Positions 20,101 through 28,242 are shown, numbered from the stretch's first letter. The stretch: 34,907 nt of DNA from Bradyrhizobium sp. (GCA_018971675.1 JAGXAF010000009.1:1-34907); one strand, 5' to 3'. Program-made: numbers and translations. Notes: a model not told the origin generated them from the sequence alone.

Positions 20101-20933
20101 ATTTCGATGTCAGCCACGACGTCATCGATATCAGCAGCACGTTGTTTACCAGTGTTACGGCCCTTCTGAACAGCGCAGTTGCCTCCGGTGCCAACGACGC
20201 CAATACCGTCATCACCGACAGCGCCGGCGACACGATTACGCTGGACAATGTCAGCGTTGCCCAGCTCAAGGCGAATCCGGGTGACTTCCAGTTCACCATC
20301 GCCAACGGTGGCACATTCGAGGCCGGCGCCTCGACCGGCGAGAATGTGGTGTTCGAGGGTTCGACCGGAAAGCTGACGATCGATACGCCGTCGAGCTTTA
20401 CCGGCGTCATCTCCGGCTTTACCGGCGACGGCACCCTGGCCGGGTCGGACCAGATCGATCTAAAGGGGATCGATCATAATTCGGCTTCGTTCACCGAGAG
20501 CTTCAACGCGACCAACGACACGCTGTTCGTGAGCGATGGCACTCACAGTACGACTCTGCATTTCGACGGCACCTATCAAGCCAAGAATTTCAGCTTCATC
20601 ACCGACAATAACGGTGGCACGATTGTGTACGATCCGCCGGTTCCGTCCGACACGACGGCTTCGGGCGCCGGCAATACGTCGGCGGTAACCGCCAACGGCC
20701 AAGGCTTCGTGTTTAACTTTGCCGCCAATGGCCACGACGAGACAGGCGGCAACCCTCCGTCCGGCGATTCGCATTTGTTCGATCACCAGATGAGCACGGA
20801 TACGGAAGCGGCCCTGAACCAACTGCACGACGATAGCCATACCGCAGCGTTCGTGCCGACCGACAGCCACGATCCGTCCGGTACGGCCGGCGCCAAGGCG
20901 CTATGGCACGCGAGCGATTTCCACTTCGTTTGA
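14178..20933 (+). CDS. Giant type I secreted surface protein: FecR-like domain, VCBS/cadherin-like repeats, beta-helix repeats, RTX-like motif
   Basis: ORF 14166..20933, in-frame TTG at 14166 or 14178 (the latter gives MNFVGKFDAQLP). No signal peptide. FecR-like region at about 14517-14861 (VTKLTGSATVVRNG..GDVVATGSDSTLGVTFIDGTVFGLSSNARMVL..MKVDTPVATMGIRGT). VCBS units at about 15290-16190, 18170-19020 and 19625-19975. Beta-helix at about 16200-18160. GTAGNDTF..GNGGHDIYNF..ITDFDVSHDVIDI at about 19985-20130. Only one Cys noticed. C-terminal hydrophobic tail DFHFV. Confidence 0.92.
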   Translation: MNFVGKFDAQLPADGLAGHAHVQTYVPTAHAPADAIIVPDAHLLFGADFKRSGVDLILSNGDRELVLHDYFKGEHRLPLASPDGAHLTGAIVNALTGQVDYAQAAGAADAAHVIGHVTKLTGSATVVRNGVSIILNNGDNVEKGDVVATGSDSTLGVTFIDGTVFGLSSNARMVLNEMVYDPNGSNNSSLISLVAGTISFVAGETAKHGDMKVDTPVATMGIRGTAVLVEINFDVPGENGLPDAKFQVLVEPDGHTGSYILFDKTTLDPIATVNKAGQQVNINQNGISYTTSPLSPELQKLINDVFQQKFSANDTNTKSLDHFTDSVVPPQFETVKGVDFIIVSPVVLTVNSLGNTPSPQSAPSPLAPHIDQAPKIGTTSGQVGELKAITGSHTPDIAIGVIHYNDINVGDQPTASAKFDSFVYQNAQHQDISKSLTPAELAAVQAAAVPLNVVQDPANKNIGSATWTYAVPDGSLDFLGAGETLTLTYTASVNNNYAPNIAITTAPITITITGTNDVPVFTSAAPQPIAFNSGTSVPGGNLTTKVATSGTISFDDPDLTDTHTVSLSTATATLTDPTTGTTTAFTLPPTPQAVFDQALTAYIVNPTTGVSTDSTGTGLGTVNWNLADLPVWLGDIVPKGDTLTLTYVVTVTDSQGATAQQDITVTITGTDAAAEVWIATSGTGAASDGLWSTGANWETGNAPTASDDAIIITDQLKGLTPTYPVTITSAAEAHSLKMDNYGGNAPVLINQSTLTIGTDFNINDHSTNNPDGYIGPELDNRGALTVGGAFNLNADSIVDNSGTIAVGGKMEVLDQSELKNCGMIELAGGGDFSGKSTISNTTTDAIIEVSGGTLNVGVDISNQGAVKVDLPATLALGGATIYGGTITNSGTLTLDGGVVKNGTLGNSGTIGAIGASNALDNERITNTGGIEIAALGALTLDLLTIVTNTNHTITVDGTGTLTLQGGASITGGSLSNSGSVDIEGTGATLDGVAITGSGAVNVDDAAVLTTLVLKDTASITSGTLTVGPTGILSVAGDVTLDHVAVTNQNSIEVAAGNALTLDDTTTLGNTAGTVTIDGTGKLTLNDAEITGGTIADNGTIDITGSSKIDGGAALNDGHVTIEAHQTLTLDNVTVTGTSFGDTASGAAIQIDGGDTLKLSGVSITGGGFNVAANGLVQTSGGVTLTNANVANDGTIEVTGGKLTITGAGSVANDGGTIQIDGGALLDLNVPDTQNVSFNGTGGELRIDTGSFGGSIVGLAAGDQIDLTTIGYGPGTTGTYVSNADNTGGILTITDGTHSIALQLVGDYRNAHFAGSADSSGDTLITLHANDDTPVFAPGETAQSATVAELTDVTGSSAVDDSTPAGGAIHFTDIDLTDRPTAKVTLQTVTWTGGTLTDAETSALESGFHLTPVTNTNNGEIDWTYSITDGSLDFLAAGQTATVTSTVTLDDHQGGTSTATVTVTIDGANDIPTITATGGGITEAPNITGSGATDTATGTIAFTDADSTDRPTVSTSFVSAKYTDAAGDDLTQMPELQAAVAALETALMLAPSKANTNNGTVGWTYSVTDSALDFMAAGDKLVLTYDATVTDHNGGTATTPITVTITGSNDAPTIAGETNPTTQTVILGPTGPTVLSAGTTTNALGLPTETFDELSAGGASNNGAGYGNFTSAVLGATFSASGNAGVVNGSSSVSAAPFIGPWWDDDEWGHADTTNYLSIGAGGSETITFTTEQNQFGLYWGSVDSYNKISFYNGSVLVASYSGADVAPLFADGDRDSFSSNGYVEFAHLAPFTQVVLTSSSNAFEIDNISAGYSQVHLAGPITGTITVNDADIGDTLTASVTGNAVAEYNGSTTLPSGVDVSALIASGAITFDTVKTTGGPDVLDWTYNPANANLDFLQPGDKLTLTFNATVSDGHATTANQALTITLVGNGSSVVNGTAGNDTFTDVGGGVTISGNGGHDIYNFNAHFGSATITDFDVSHDVIDISSTLFTSVTALLNSAVASGANDANTVITDSAGDTITLDNVSVAQLKANPGDFQFTIANGGTFEAGASTGENVVFEGSTGKLTIDTPSSFTGVISGFTGDGTLAGSDQIDLKGIDHNSASFTESFNATNDTLFVSDGTHSTTLHFDGTYQAKNFSFITDNNGGTIVYDPPVPSDTTASGAGNTSAVTANGQGFVFNFAANGHDETGGNPPSGDSHLFDHQMSTDTEAALNQLHDDSHTAAFVPTDSHDPSGTAGAKALWHASDFHFV

Positions 20934-21082
20934 GGGATGCTGCCACAGGATGAATGGCGGACCTGTCGGGCATGAATTTTCCCGCAGCGGCGCCAGCCAT
21001 AAGGCGCCTGTCATCCTCAACAATCCCGGCCGGTTTGCCCCGCCGACGTGATCAAATCGGCCAAACCTGATATCCAGACCGC

Positions 21083-23314
21083 ATGAAGCGCCTGAGTATG
21101 TTGCGGCACTGGTTCGCACGGAAATTCGGCTTTGCGAGGCTGGCGGGTCTTGCCATCCTGGTCGGATTCGTGGCGCTGCGCGTATGGGATCCGCAGCCGA
21201 TCGAGGAATTTCGGATCAGGGTGTTCGACGGATTCCAGCGCATCAAGCCGAGGGTCAAGACACAACGGCCGGTTACCATCGTCGACATCGACGAAAAGAG
21301 CCTGGCGAAGTTAGGCCAGTGGCCATGGCCGCGGACCCGGATCGCAGACATGGTCATCAACCTCACGAACCTCGGCGCGCTCGCGATCGGTTTCGACATT
21401 ATGTTCCCGGAGCCCGACCGGCTCAATCCGGACGTTGTCGCCGGGACCATGCGGTATCTTGACGATGTGACCAGGACCAAGCTGCGGGAATTGCCGACCA
21501 ACGACCAGATCCTGGCCGATGCGATCCGGCGTTCGCGCGTGATCCTGGGCGAAACCGCGCTTGGCGATGTCAATCCGCACCTCGACAAGAGCCTTCCGGA
21601 AACCGGCACCGCCACGCTCGGCGGAGATCCGCAGCATTTCATCCGCAGTTTTCCCGGCCTGTTGCGTAACGTCAGCGTGCTGGAGACGGCGGCGGCGGGG
21701 CGCGGCCTGTTCACCATCGAGCCCGAGCGCGACGGCATCGTGCGGCGCGTACCGATGATGATGCAGGCGCAAGGCATGATGTTGCCGTCGCTGAGTCTCG
21801 AAATATTGCGGGTGCTGATGCGCACACCGACCATCATGATCAGGGCTGAACCCACCGGACCGGTCACGGGCGTCCAGCTCGGGCGGCTAATGATCCCAAC
21901 CGACTACAACGCCAAGCTCTGGATACATTTCGCGCGGCGCGATCCTTCGATCTACGTATCCGCCTCGGACGCGATCGAGGGCAATATCGCGCCCGAGAAG
22001 GTCAATGGCAAGATCGTGCTGATCGGCACCTCGGCGGTCGGATTGAACGACAACAAGACCACGCCGGTGTCGCTCCAGATGCCTGGCGTTGAAATCCATG
22101 CGCAGGTGATCGAGGCCAACTTCGAACACGCGCTGCTGTCGCGGCCGCCCTGGGGTATTCCGCTCGAATTCGCCGCTGCCGTGCTGCTCGGGCTGCTGGT
22201 CGTGATTTTCACCCCGATGTTCGGGCCGGTCGCTCTCGTTCTGGGCGGCGGGCTGTTCGCTTCGCTGCTGATCGGTACTTCCTGGTATTTCTACACCGCG
22301 CAGAACCTCCTGCTCGATTTCACCTATCCGCTGATGTCGACCATGGCGATTTATCTCAGCATGATCTTCTCGAGCTTCGTACGCGAGCAGGCGCAGCGAC
22401 GTCAGATCCGTTCGGCGTTCGGCCAGTATCTGTCGCCGGCGCTGGTCGAGCAACTGGCGCAATCGCCGGAAAAGCTCGTGCTCGGCGGCGAGGAGCGCGA
22501 GATGACCATCATGTTCTCCGATGTCCGCGGCTTCACCTCGATCTCGGAATCCTACAAGAACGATCCGCGAGGCTTGACCGCGCTGATGAACCGGTTCCTG
22601 ACCCCGCTGACCAACGCGATCCTGGCGCGCTACGGCACCATCGACAAATATATGGGCGACGCCATCATGGCGTTCTGGAACGCGCCGCTGGACGATGCGC
22701 AGCACCAGATCAATGCCTGCGAAGCCGCGGTCGACATGCTGGAGCAGATCGACGTGCTGAACAAGCAGCGCGAGATCGAGGCGCAGAACGGCGGCCCCGC
22801 CTATATTCCGCTCAATGTCGGCGTTGGCCTGAATACCGGAATATGCGTGGTCGGCAATATGGGGTCCGACCTGCGTTTCGACTATTCGGTGCTCGGCGAC
22901 AGCGTCAATCTGGCGTCGCGGCTGGAAGGCCGGTCCAAGGAATATGGCTTCCCGATCATCGTCGGCTCGAAAACCGCGCTGGCGGTCAAGGAAAAGTTCG
23001 CGATCCTCGAACTCGACTTCATCATGGTGAAGGGCAAGAAAGAGCCCGAGGCGATCTACGCCATCGCCGGCCGCGAGGACATCGCGCAATCCGGCCGCTT
23101 CCAGCGCCTGCGCAACCTGACCATCGAGATGCTGGCTTGCTACCGCAGCCGCGATTGGAATGGCGCGCTGGAAGCGATCGAGCGCGGCCGCAAGACCGAC
23201 GCCGCCCGCTCGCTTGAACTGCTATACAACCTGTACGAAGTGCGGATCCTCAACTACCAGAAGAATCCTCCGCCGGAAGACTGGAACGGGGCGTTCGCGC
23301 TGTTGACGAAATAG
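21083..23314 (+). CDS. CHASE2 domain-containing class III adenylate/guanylate cyclase
   Basis: 743-aa ORF. N-terminal TM then CHASE2 region (VTIVDIDEKSLAKLGQWPWPRTRIADMVINLTNLGALAIGFDIMFPEPD), C-terminal TMs, cyclase domain (MTIMFSDVRGFTSISE, IDKYMGDAIMAFWNAP, DYSVLGDSVNLASRLEGRSKEYG). Confidence 0.95.
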   Translation: MKRLSMLRHWFARKFGFARLAGLAILVGFVALRVWDPQPIEEFRIRVFDGFQRIKPRVKTQRPVTIVDIDEKSLAKLGQWPWPRTRIADMVINLTNLGALAIGFDIMFPEPDRLNPDVVAGTMRYLDDVTRTKLRELPTNDQILADAIRRSRVILGETALGDVNPHLDKSLPETGTATLGGDPQHFIRSFPGLLRNVSVLETAAAGRGLFTIEPERDGIVRRVPMMMQAQGMMLPSLSLEILRVLMRTPTIMIRAEPTGPVTGVQLGRLMIPTDYNAKLWIHFARRDPSIYVSASDAIEGNIAPEKVNGKIVLIGTSAVGLNDNKTTPVSLQMPGVEIHAQVIEANFEHALLSRPPWGIPLEFAAAVLLGLLVVIFTPMFGPVALVLGGGLFASLLIGTSWYFYTAQNLLLDFTYPLMSTMAIYLSMIFSSFVREQAQRRQIRSAFGQYLSPALVEQLAQSPEKLVLGGEEREMTIMFSDVRGFTSISESYKNDPRGLTALMNRFLTPLTNAILARYGTIDKYMGDAIMAFWNAPLDDAQHQINACEAAVDMLEQIDVLNKQREIEAQNGGPAYIPLNVGVGLNTGICVVGNMGSDLRFDYSVLGDSVNLASRLEGRSKEYGFPIIVGSKTALAVKEKFAILELDFIMVKGKKEPEAIYAIAGREDIAQSGRFQRLRNLTIEMLACYRSRDWNGALEAIERGRKTDAARSLELLYNLYEVRILNYQKNPPPEDWNGAFALLTK

Positions 23315-23332
23315 CGGACCTGCGGCTTGCTA

Positions 23333-23458
23333 CAGCCTTTCCGTTTCGATGGAATCGGAACGGGGCCCTGGATTGTTGTTTTGACGTGTTTTCTTCACGC
23401 GAACCGGTATCCACCCACGGATCAAGTCCGGGGGCATGCTTCGCTCGAAAACGCTCTA
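23333..23458. repeat. Palindromic intergenic repeat, second copy
   Basis: CCGTTTCGATGGAATCGGAACG hairpin then TTGTTTTGACGTGTTTTCTTCACGCGAACCGGTATCCACCCACGGATCAAGTCCGGGGGCATGCTTCGCTCGAAAACGCTCTA. Near-identical to parts of 8923-9111. Confidence 0.85.
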
Positions 23459-23701
23459 CTCACCGAGGCCAGCCCAGCGTTCTACTTCGGCGGGGCCAAC
23501 AACCTGCTTGGGCTGATGCGGATTGAGCGTGCCGGCGCTGGCGGTCCAGCCCTTCGCCAGGATTTGCGTGGCGAACAGCCTGGCGTCGACTTCCGTTTTG
23601 AACGTCCGGGTCGATCGCACCCTTCCTCGATCAGCACCGTCGTCCGTTTTCACCGCCTCGTCGGGACCGAAGGTCACGTACCAGATATCGGGCTGGGTCA
23701 T
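23456..23701 (-). CDS. Small hypothetical protein
   Basis: 81-aa ORF (MTQPDIWYVTFGPDEAVKTDDG..TFKTEVDARLFATQILAKGWTASAGTLNPHQPKQVV). Compact and well-formed; the stop codon lies in the repeat edge. Confidence 0.65.
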   Translation of the reverse strand: MTQPDIWYVTFGPDEAVKTDDGADRGRVRSTRTFKTEVDARLFATQILAKGWTASAGTLNPHQPKQVVGPAEVERWAGLGE

Positions 23702-23874
23702 ACCAACACAACGCCCTCGGCGGGCGAAAGTTGCGTCAAATCTCGAGCGCTCTCGTTCTTATCTCATCGGGCCGCAGCACGCCGGCAAATATATGGGAGT
23801 CGTCAGGTCGGGGAATTGCGGTTAGGCTGTTGTCCGGTACGCAGGCGGAGATGCGCGGCAACAGGGGAAATTGC

Positions 23875-24144
23875 ATGCATTTGTCAAATGAAGGCCTTTT
23901 TGTCATCCTGTTCGTCGGTCTGGTTGCGGGCTGGATTGCAGGAAAGATCGTTAGCGGCACCGGCTTTGGCATCATCGGCGATATTCTGATCGGCATCGCC
24001 GGTGCTTTCGTCGCAAGCTGGCTGTTTCCGAAGCTGGGTGTCCGGCTTGGCGCCGGCCTCACGCGCGAGATCATCGATTCCTCGATCGGTGCGATCATCC
24101 TGCTGCTGGTCGTGCGCCTCATTCGCTCGGCGGGCCGTTTCTGA
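23875..24144 (+). CDS. GlsB/YeaQ/YmgE family (transglycosylase-associated) membrane protein
   Basis: Start at internal ATG (MHLSNEGLFVILFVGLVAGWIAGKIVSGTGFGIIGDILIGIAGAFVASWLF). Three TM segments, typical family pattern. Confidence 0.9.
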   Translation: MHLSNEGLFVILFVGLVAGWIAGKIVSGTGFGIIGDILIGIAGAFVASWLFPKLGVRLGAGLTREIIDSSIGAIILLLVVRLIRSAGRF

Positions 24145-24165
24145 TACGCCGTTTCGCTTTGCTCG

Positions 24166-24193
24166 AAAAAAGAGGCCGCCCGCGAGGACGGCC
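24166..24193 (-). terminator. Rho-independent terminator for the DUF1236-like gene (minus strand)
   Basis: Minus-strand RNA GGCCGUCC-UCGC-GGGCGGCC followed by UCUUUUUU. The stem is fully paired on the minus strand (one U-G), but has an A-C mismatch on the plus strand. Confidence 0.75.
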
Positions 24194-24239
24194 CGTGTCG
24201 TCTTTGCAGGCCGGCAGACTTTTCAACAACGCCTTTGAT

Positions 24240-24656
24240 CTATTCGACGATCTCGACGATCCGGCCGGTGCGCGGATCGACCAGAACCGTGCGACCGTTT
24301 ACGACCGCATAGCGATAATCCGGGACGCCATATTCCGGCGGCACATCGTAATAGGGGACGTCGGCCTCAGGCAGAACCGTGCCGACCCGGACTTCCTCGG
24401 CATAGTGATAAGAGGGACGGTGCTGCTCGACCACATAGTTGCGAAAGCGCGGCCGCTGGTCGACGCCGAGCACCCCGGCGACGCCTCCGATGACGCCGCC
24501 AACGACGCCACCGACCACGGCCCCGACGGGTCCGGCAGCCCGTTCGCCGTCCCGCGAGCCTTGCTCAATCCCGCCTGGTATTCCTTGGGCCTGCGCCAGC
24601 GAGGGCAGCGCCAAGGCGGCGACAAGGGCGGTCATTCCGATGAAACGGTGAATCAT
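24240..24656 (-). CDS. DUF1236-like exported protein with glycine-zipper segment
   Basis: Signal peptide MIHRFIGMTALVAALALPSLAQAQ, GPVGAVVGGVVGGVIGGVAGVLGV, then YVVEQHRPSYHYAEEVRVGTVLPEADVPYYDVPPEYGVPDYRYAVVNGRTVLVDPRTGRIVEIVE. Confidence 0.85.
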   Translation of the reverse strand: MIHRFIGMTALVAALALPSLAQAQGIPGGIEQGSRDGERAAGPVGAVVGGVVGGVIGGVAGVLGVDQRPRFRNYVVEQHRPSYHYAEEVRVGTVLPEADVPYYDVPPEYGVPDYRYAVVNGRTVLVDPRTGRIVEIVE

Positions 24657-24839
24657 GATTGCTCCCGAAGTGTCCATCAAGGGTCTCCGCTAGGAGCGAA
24701 CACAAGCGATTGGACGCTAAAAGGTTCCGCTGGGGGTGCCGTCGGTCAGCGGTATTTGAGTAATGTCATTTAAATGGACGGTCGGCCGAAATATCGGTAA
24801 AACGGAGTTCCCGCATCCAATTGGCCGAGATCAGGTTTG

Positions 24840-26582
24840 ATGGCAGGCGCTCCCGGTGTCCGGCGTTCCGAGCTCGGCGATGCGCTGCGCACGTGCCGCC
24901 ACGCCTTCATTGGCGTCGGCATTATGAGTTGCGCGATCAATGTGCTCTATCTCACCGGCTCGATCTTCATGCTGGAGATCTACGATCGCGTGCTGCCGAG
25001 CCGCAGCGTGCCGACCCTGATCGGCCTCGCGATCCTTGCCGGCGGAATGTACCTCGGCCAGGGCGTTCTTGACCTCGTTCGCGGACGAATTCTCGGGCGT
25101 GTCGGCACCGCCCTCGATGAATCGCTCAACCGCCGGGTATTCGACACCCTGGTGCGCCTGCCGCTGGTCATGGGCGCGCGCAACGAAGGCCTGCAGCCGT
25201 TGCGCGACCTCGACGCGGTGCGCTCTTTTCTCTCGGGCATGGGTCCCGGTGCCTTCTTCGACCTGCCGTGGTTGCCGTTCTACCTGGCGATCTGTTTCGC
25301 CTTCCATTTCGCGATCGGGATAACGGCACTGGTGGGCGCCATCATCCTTGTCGGCCTTACCCTCGTCACGGAATACCTGTCGCGCGCACCGGCGCGCGAG
25401 GCGACGGGGCTTGCGGCGCGCCGCAACGATCTGGCCGCCGCCAGCCGACGCAACGCCGAGGTCCTGGTGGCGATGGGAATGTCCGGACGATTGACCGATC
25501 GCTGGAGCGAGGCCAACGAAAAATATCTGACGGGCAATCAATACGCCAGCGACATCGCCGGCGGTCTCGGTGCGATTTCCAAGGTGCTTCGCATGACGCT
25601 GCAATCGGCGGTGCTTGGTGTCGGCGCCTACCTGGTGATCTATCAGGAGGCGACGGCTGGCATCATCATTGCGGGATCGATCCTGAGCGCGCGGGCATTG
25701 GCCCCCGTCGATCTTGCAATCGCGCACTGGAGAAGCTTCGTCGCCGCCCGGCAAAGCTGGCACCGCCTCAACCGCCTGCTCGAACAATTGCCGCCGCGAA
25801 CCGGGCAGACCCTGCTGCAGGAGCCGTCGAGCCGGCTTTCGGTCGAGACCGTCAGCATCGTGCCGCCGGGCGATCAGAAGATCATCGTGCAGGAAATCAC
25901 CTTCGCACTCGAGGCCGGACATGGGCTCGGCATCATTGGACCGAGCGGATCCGGAAAATCGTCGCTGGCGCGCGTGCTGGTCGGCGTATGGCAACCGTTT
26001 CGCGGCAAGGTCCGGCTGGATGGCGCCGCGCTCGACCAATGGTCGCCTGACGTGCTTGGCCGTCACATCGGATATCTGCCGCAGGATGTCGAATTGTTCG
26101 CCGGCACGGTGGCGCAGAATATCTGCCGTTTCGATCCCGATGCCAGTTCCGACGGCATCATTGCCGCCGCCAAGGAAGCCGGTGTGCACCAGCTCATCAT
26201 CAAGATGCGCGACGGCTACGATACCCAGGTCGGCGAACAGGGGCATGCGTTGTCGGCCGGCCAGGCGCAGCGGGTGGCGCTGGCGCGGGCGTTGTACGGA
26301 AATCCTTTCCTGATCGTGCTCGACGAACCGAATTCCAACCTCGATACCGAAGGCGACGAAGCGTTGACGCGGGCGATCCGTGCCGCGCGGGAGCGCGGCG
26401 CCGTCGTGGTGGTGGTGGCGCACCGGCCGGTCGGGATCGAAGGGGTTGACCAGCTTTTGGTGTTGAGGGACGGTCGCATGCAGGCCTTCGGCCCCAAGGA
26501 GACGGTGCTCGGACAGGTGATCCAGCGGGTAGGGCCGCCCACGCCGATCAAGATCGTCAGCGAAGGCGGGGTCAAGAAATGA
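24840..26582 (+). CDS. Type I secretion system permease/ATPase (PrtD/HlyB-like ABC exporter)
   Basis: About 580 aa. TM domain plus Walker A GPSGSGKSS, signature LSAGQAQRVALARAL, Walker B FLIVLDEPNSNLD. Confidence 0.95.
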   Translation: MAGAPGVRRSELGDALRTCRHAFIGVGIMSCAINVLYLTGSIFMLEIYDRVLPSRSVPTLIGLAILAGGMYLGQGVLDLVRGRILGRVGTALDESLNRRVFDTLVRLPLVMGARNEGLQPLRDLDAVRSFLSGMGPGAFFDLPWLPFYLAICFAFHFAIGITALVGAIILVGLTLVTEYLSRAPAREATGLAARRNDLAAASRRNAEVLVAMGMSGRLTDRWSEANEKYLTGNQYASDIAGGLGAISKVLRMTLQSAVLGVGAYLVIYQEATAGIIIAGSILSARALAPVDLAIAHWRSFVAARQSWHRLNRLLEQLPPRTGQTLLQEPSSRLSVETVSIVPPGDQKIIVQEITFALEAGHGLGIIGPSGSGKSSLARVLVGVWQPFRGKVRLDGAALDQWSPDVLGRHIGYLPQDVELFAGTVAQNICRFDPDASSDGIIAAAKEAGVHQLIIKMRDGYDTQVGEQGHALSAGQAQRVALARALYGNPFLIVLDEPNSNLDTEGDEALTRAIRAARERGAVVVVVAHRPVGIEGVDQLLVLRDGRMQAFGPKETVLGQVIQRVGPPTPIKIVSEGGVKK

Positions 26583-27919
26583 CCGTTCAGGGAATGATCG
26601 GCCAAAAGACGGGCCTTGCCGAGGCAAAGGGCGCGCAAGCATCGATCCGGCTGCACCTGATCGTCGGCCTGTCGGTGGTCGTGCTCCTGGTTGGCGGGCT
26701 CGGCGGCTGGGCCTCGACCGCCGAAATCTCCGGCGCGCTGATCGCGCCGGGATCGATCGTGGTCGAATCCAGCGTCAAGAAGGTCCAGCATCCGACCGGC
26801 GGCGTCGTTGGCGAAGTGCGCGCGCATGACGGCGACCACGTCAAGGCCGGCGATATCGTGGTGCGGCTCGATGACACTGTCACCAAGGCGAACCTCGCGA
26901 TCGTCACCAAGAATCTCAATGGTCTCCTGGCGCGCGGCGCGCGGCTGGAGGCCGAGCAGCAGGGCCTCGACAAGATCGTGTTTCCGCAAGCCTTGCTCGA
27001 TCAAGCTGATGACCCCGATGTCAAGGACGTGATGGCAAGCGAGACCAAATTGTTCGAAGTCCGCACCACCGGGCGGAGCGGACAGAAGGCGCAATTGCGC
27101 GAGCGGATCACGCAGTTGAAGGAAGAGATCGCGGGCCTCTCGGCGCAGGCCCAGGCCAAGGACCAGGAAATAGCGTTGGTCGACAAGGAATTGGTCGGCG
27201 TTCGCCAGCTCTACGACCAGCATCTCGTGCAGTTGGCGCGGCTGACCACGCTGGAGCGCGACGCGGCGCGGCTCGCCGGCGAAAAGGCGCAATACGTTGC
27301 CTCCACGGCGCAGGCCAAGGGCAAGATCACCGAGACTGAATTGCAGATCATCCAGATCGACAAGGACATGGTCAGCGACGTCTCCAAGGATCTGCGCGAG
27401 ACCAATGACAAGATCGGCGAATATATCGAGCGCAAGGTCACCGCAGAGGACCAGTTGCGCCGGGTCGATATCCGCGCGCCGCAGGACGGGATCGTCGAGC
27501 AATCGACCGTGCATACCGTAGGCGGGGTGATCCAGGCGGGCGATGCGATCATGATGATCGTGCCGCAAGCCGACGACCTTCAGGTCGAGGCCAAGGTCAA
27601 CCCGCAGGACATCGACAAACTGCAGATCGGCGAAAAGACGCTGCTGCGGCTATCGGCTTTCAACCAGCGCACGACGCCGGAATTGACCGGCGAGGTGATC
27701 CGCGTATCGCCCGACGTCACCACGGACCAGCGCACCGGACAATCCCACTACACCATCCGCGTCTCGCTGCCGCCGGACGAAGTTGCAAAGCTCGGCGAAG
27801 TCAAGCTGATTCCGGGCATGCCGGTGGAAGCCTTCGTCCAGACCGGCGATCGCACCCTGATGTCCTATCTGGTCAAGCCGCTGAAGGACCAGTTGATGCG
27901 TGCCTTCCGCGAGCGCTGA
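26579..27919 (+). CDS. HlyD family type I secretion periplasmic adaptor
   Basis: 446-aa ORF overlapping the ABC gene by ATGA. GALIAPGSIVVESSVKKVQHPTGGVVGEVRAHDGDHVKAGDIVVRLDDT, coiled coil, VDIRAPQDGIVEQSTVHTVGGVIQAGDAIMMIVP. Confidence 0.95.
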   Translation: MTVQGMIGQKTGLAEAKGAQASIRLHLIVGLSVVVLLVGGLGGWASTAEISGALIAPGSIVVESSVKKVQHPTGGVVGEVRAHDGDHVKAGDIVVRLDDTVTKANLAIVTKNLNGLLARGARLEAEQQGLDKIVFPQALLDQADDPDVKDVMASETKLFEVRTTGRSGQKAQLRERITQLKEEIAGLSAQAQAKDQEIALVDKELVGVRQLYDQHLVQLARLTTLERDAARLAGEKAQYVASTAQAKGKITETELQIIQIDKDMVSDVSKDLRETNDKIGEYIERKVTAEDQLRRVDIRAPQDGIVEQSTVHTVGGVIQAGDAIMMIVPQADDLQVEAKVNPQDIDKLQIGEKTLLRLSAFNQRTTPELTGEVIRVSPDVTTDQRTGQSHYTIRVSLPPDEVAKLGEVKLIPGMPVEAFVQTGDRTLMSYLVKPLKDQLMRAFRER

Positions 27920-28242
27920 GCCAGGACCCCCCGCTGCTGCCAGGCTCCTGAAGCTTCTGACGCCCGACGCTGGCATCAAGTCATGCGGAATATTTCGCGC
28001 GACGACGGTGAAACAAAGCCGGCCCGGGATAGCAGCGTATGTTCATAAAACTCGGCCGCCGACGTCCCATATCCCGGAAACAAGCGGCGATGGCAGCTTG
28101 CGCCGACAATCCGCTTTGGGCCGCTTCCGTTGAAAGGTGGGCGGTAATTCAACGTGGTTGCAGGTGCTGCGCTTTGGCTGCTCCGAGTGAAGCGGTAAGC
28201 CGATTTTCGCCCCTTCCGCATTCCCCATCCGGAAAAGGCGGG

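Noticed and set aside
24831-26642. 603-aa minus-strand ORF opposite the type I ABC exporter (and 26216..27568 opposite HlyD)
   Set aside because: Shadow ORFs; the sense strand has full Walker/signature motifs and translational coupling.
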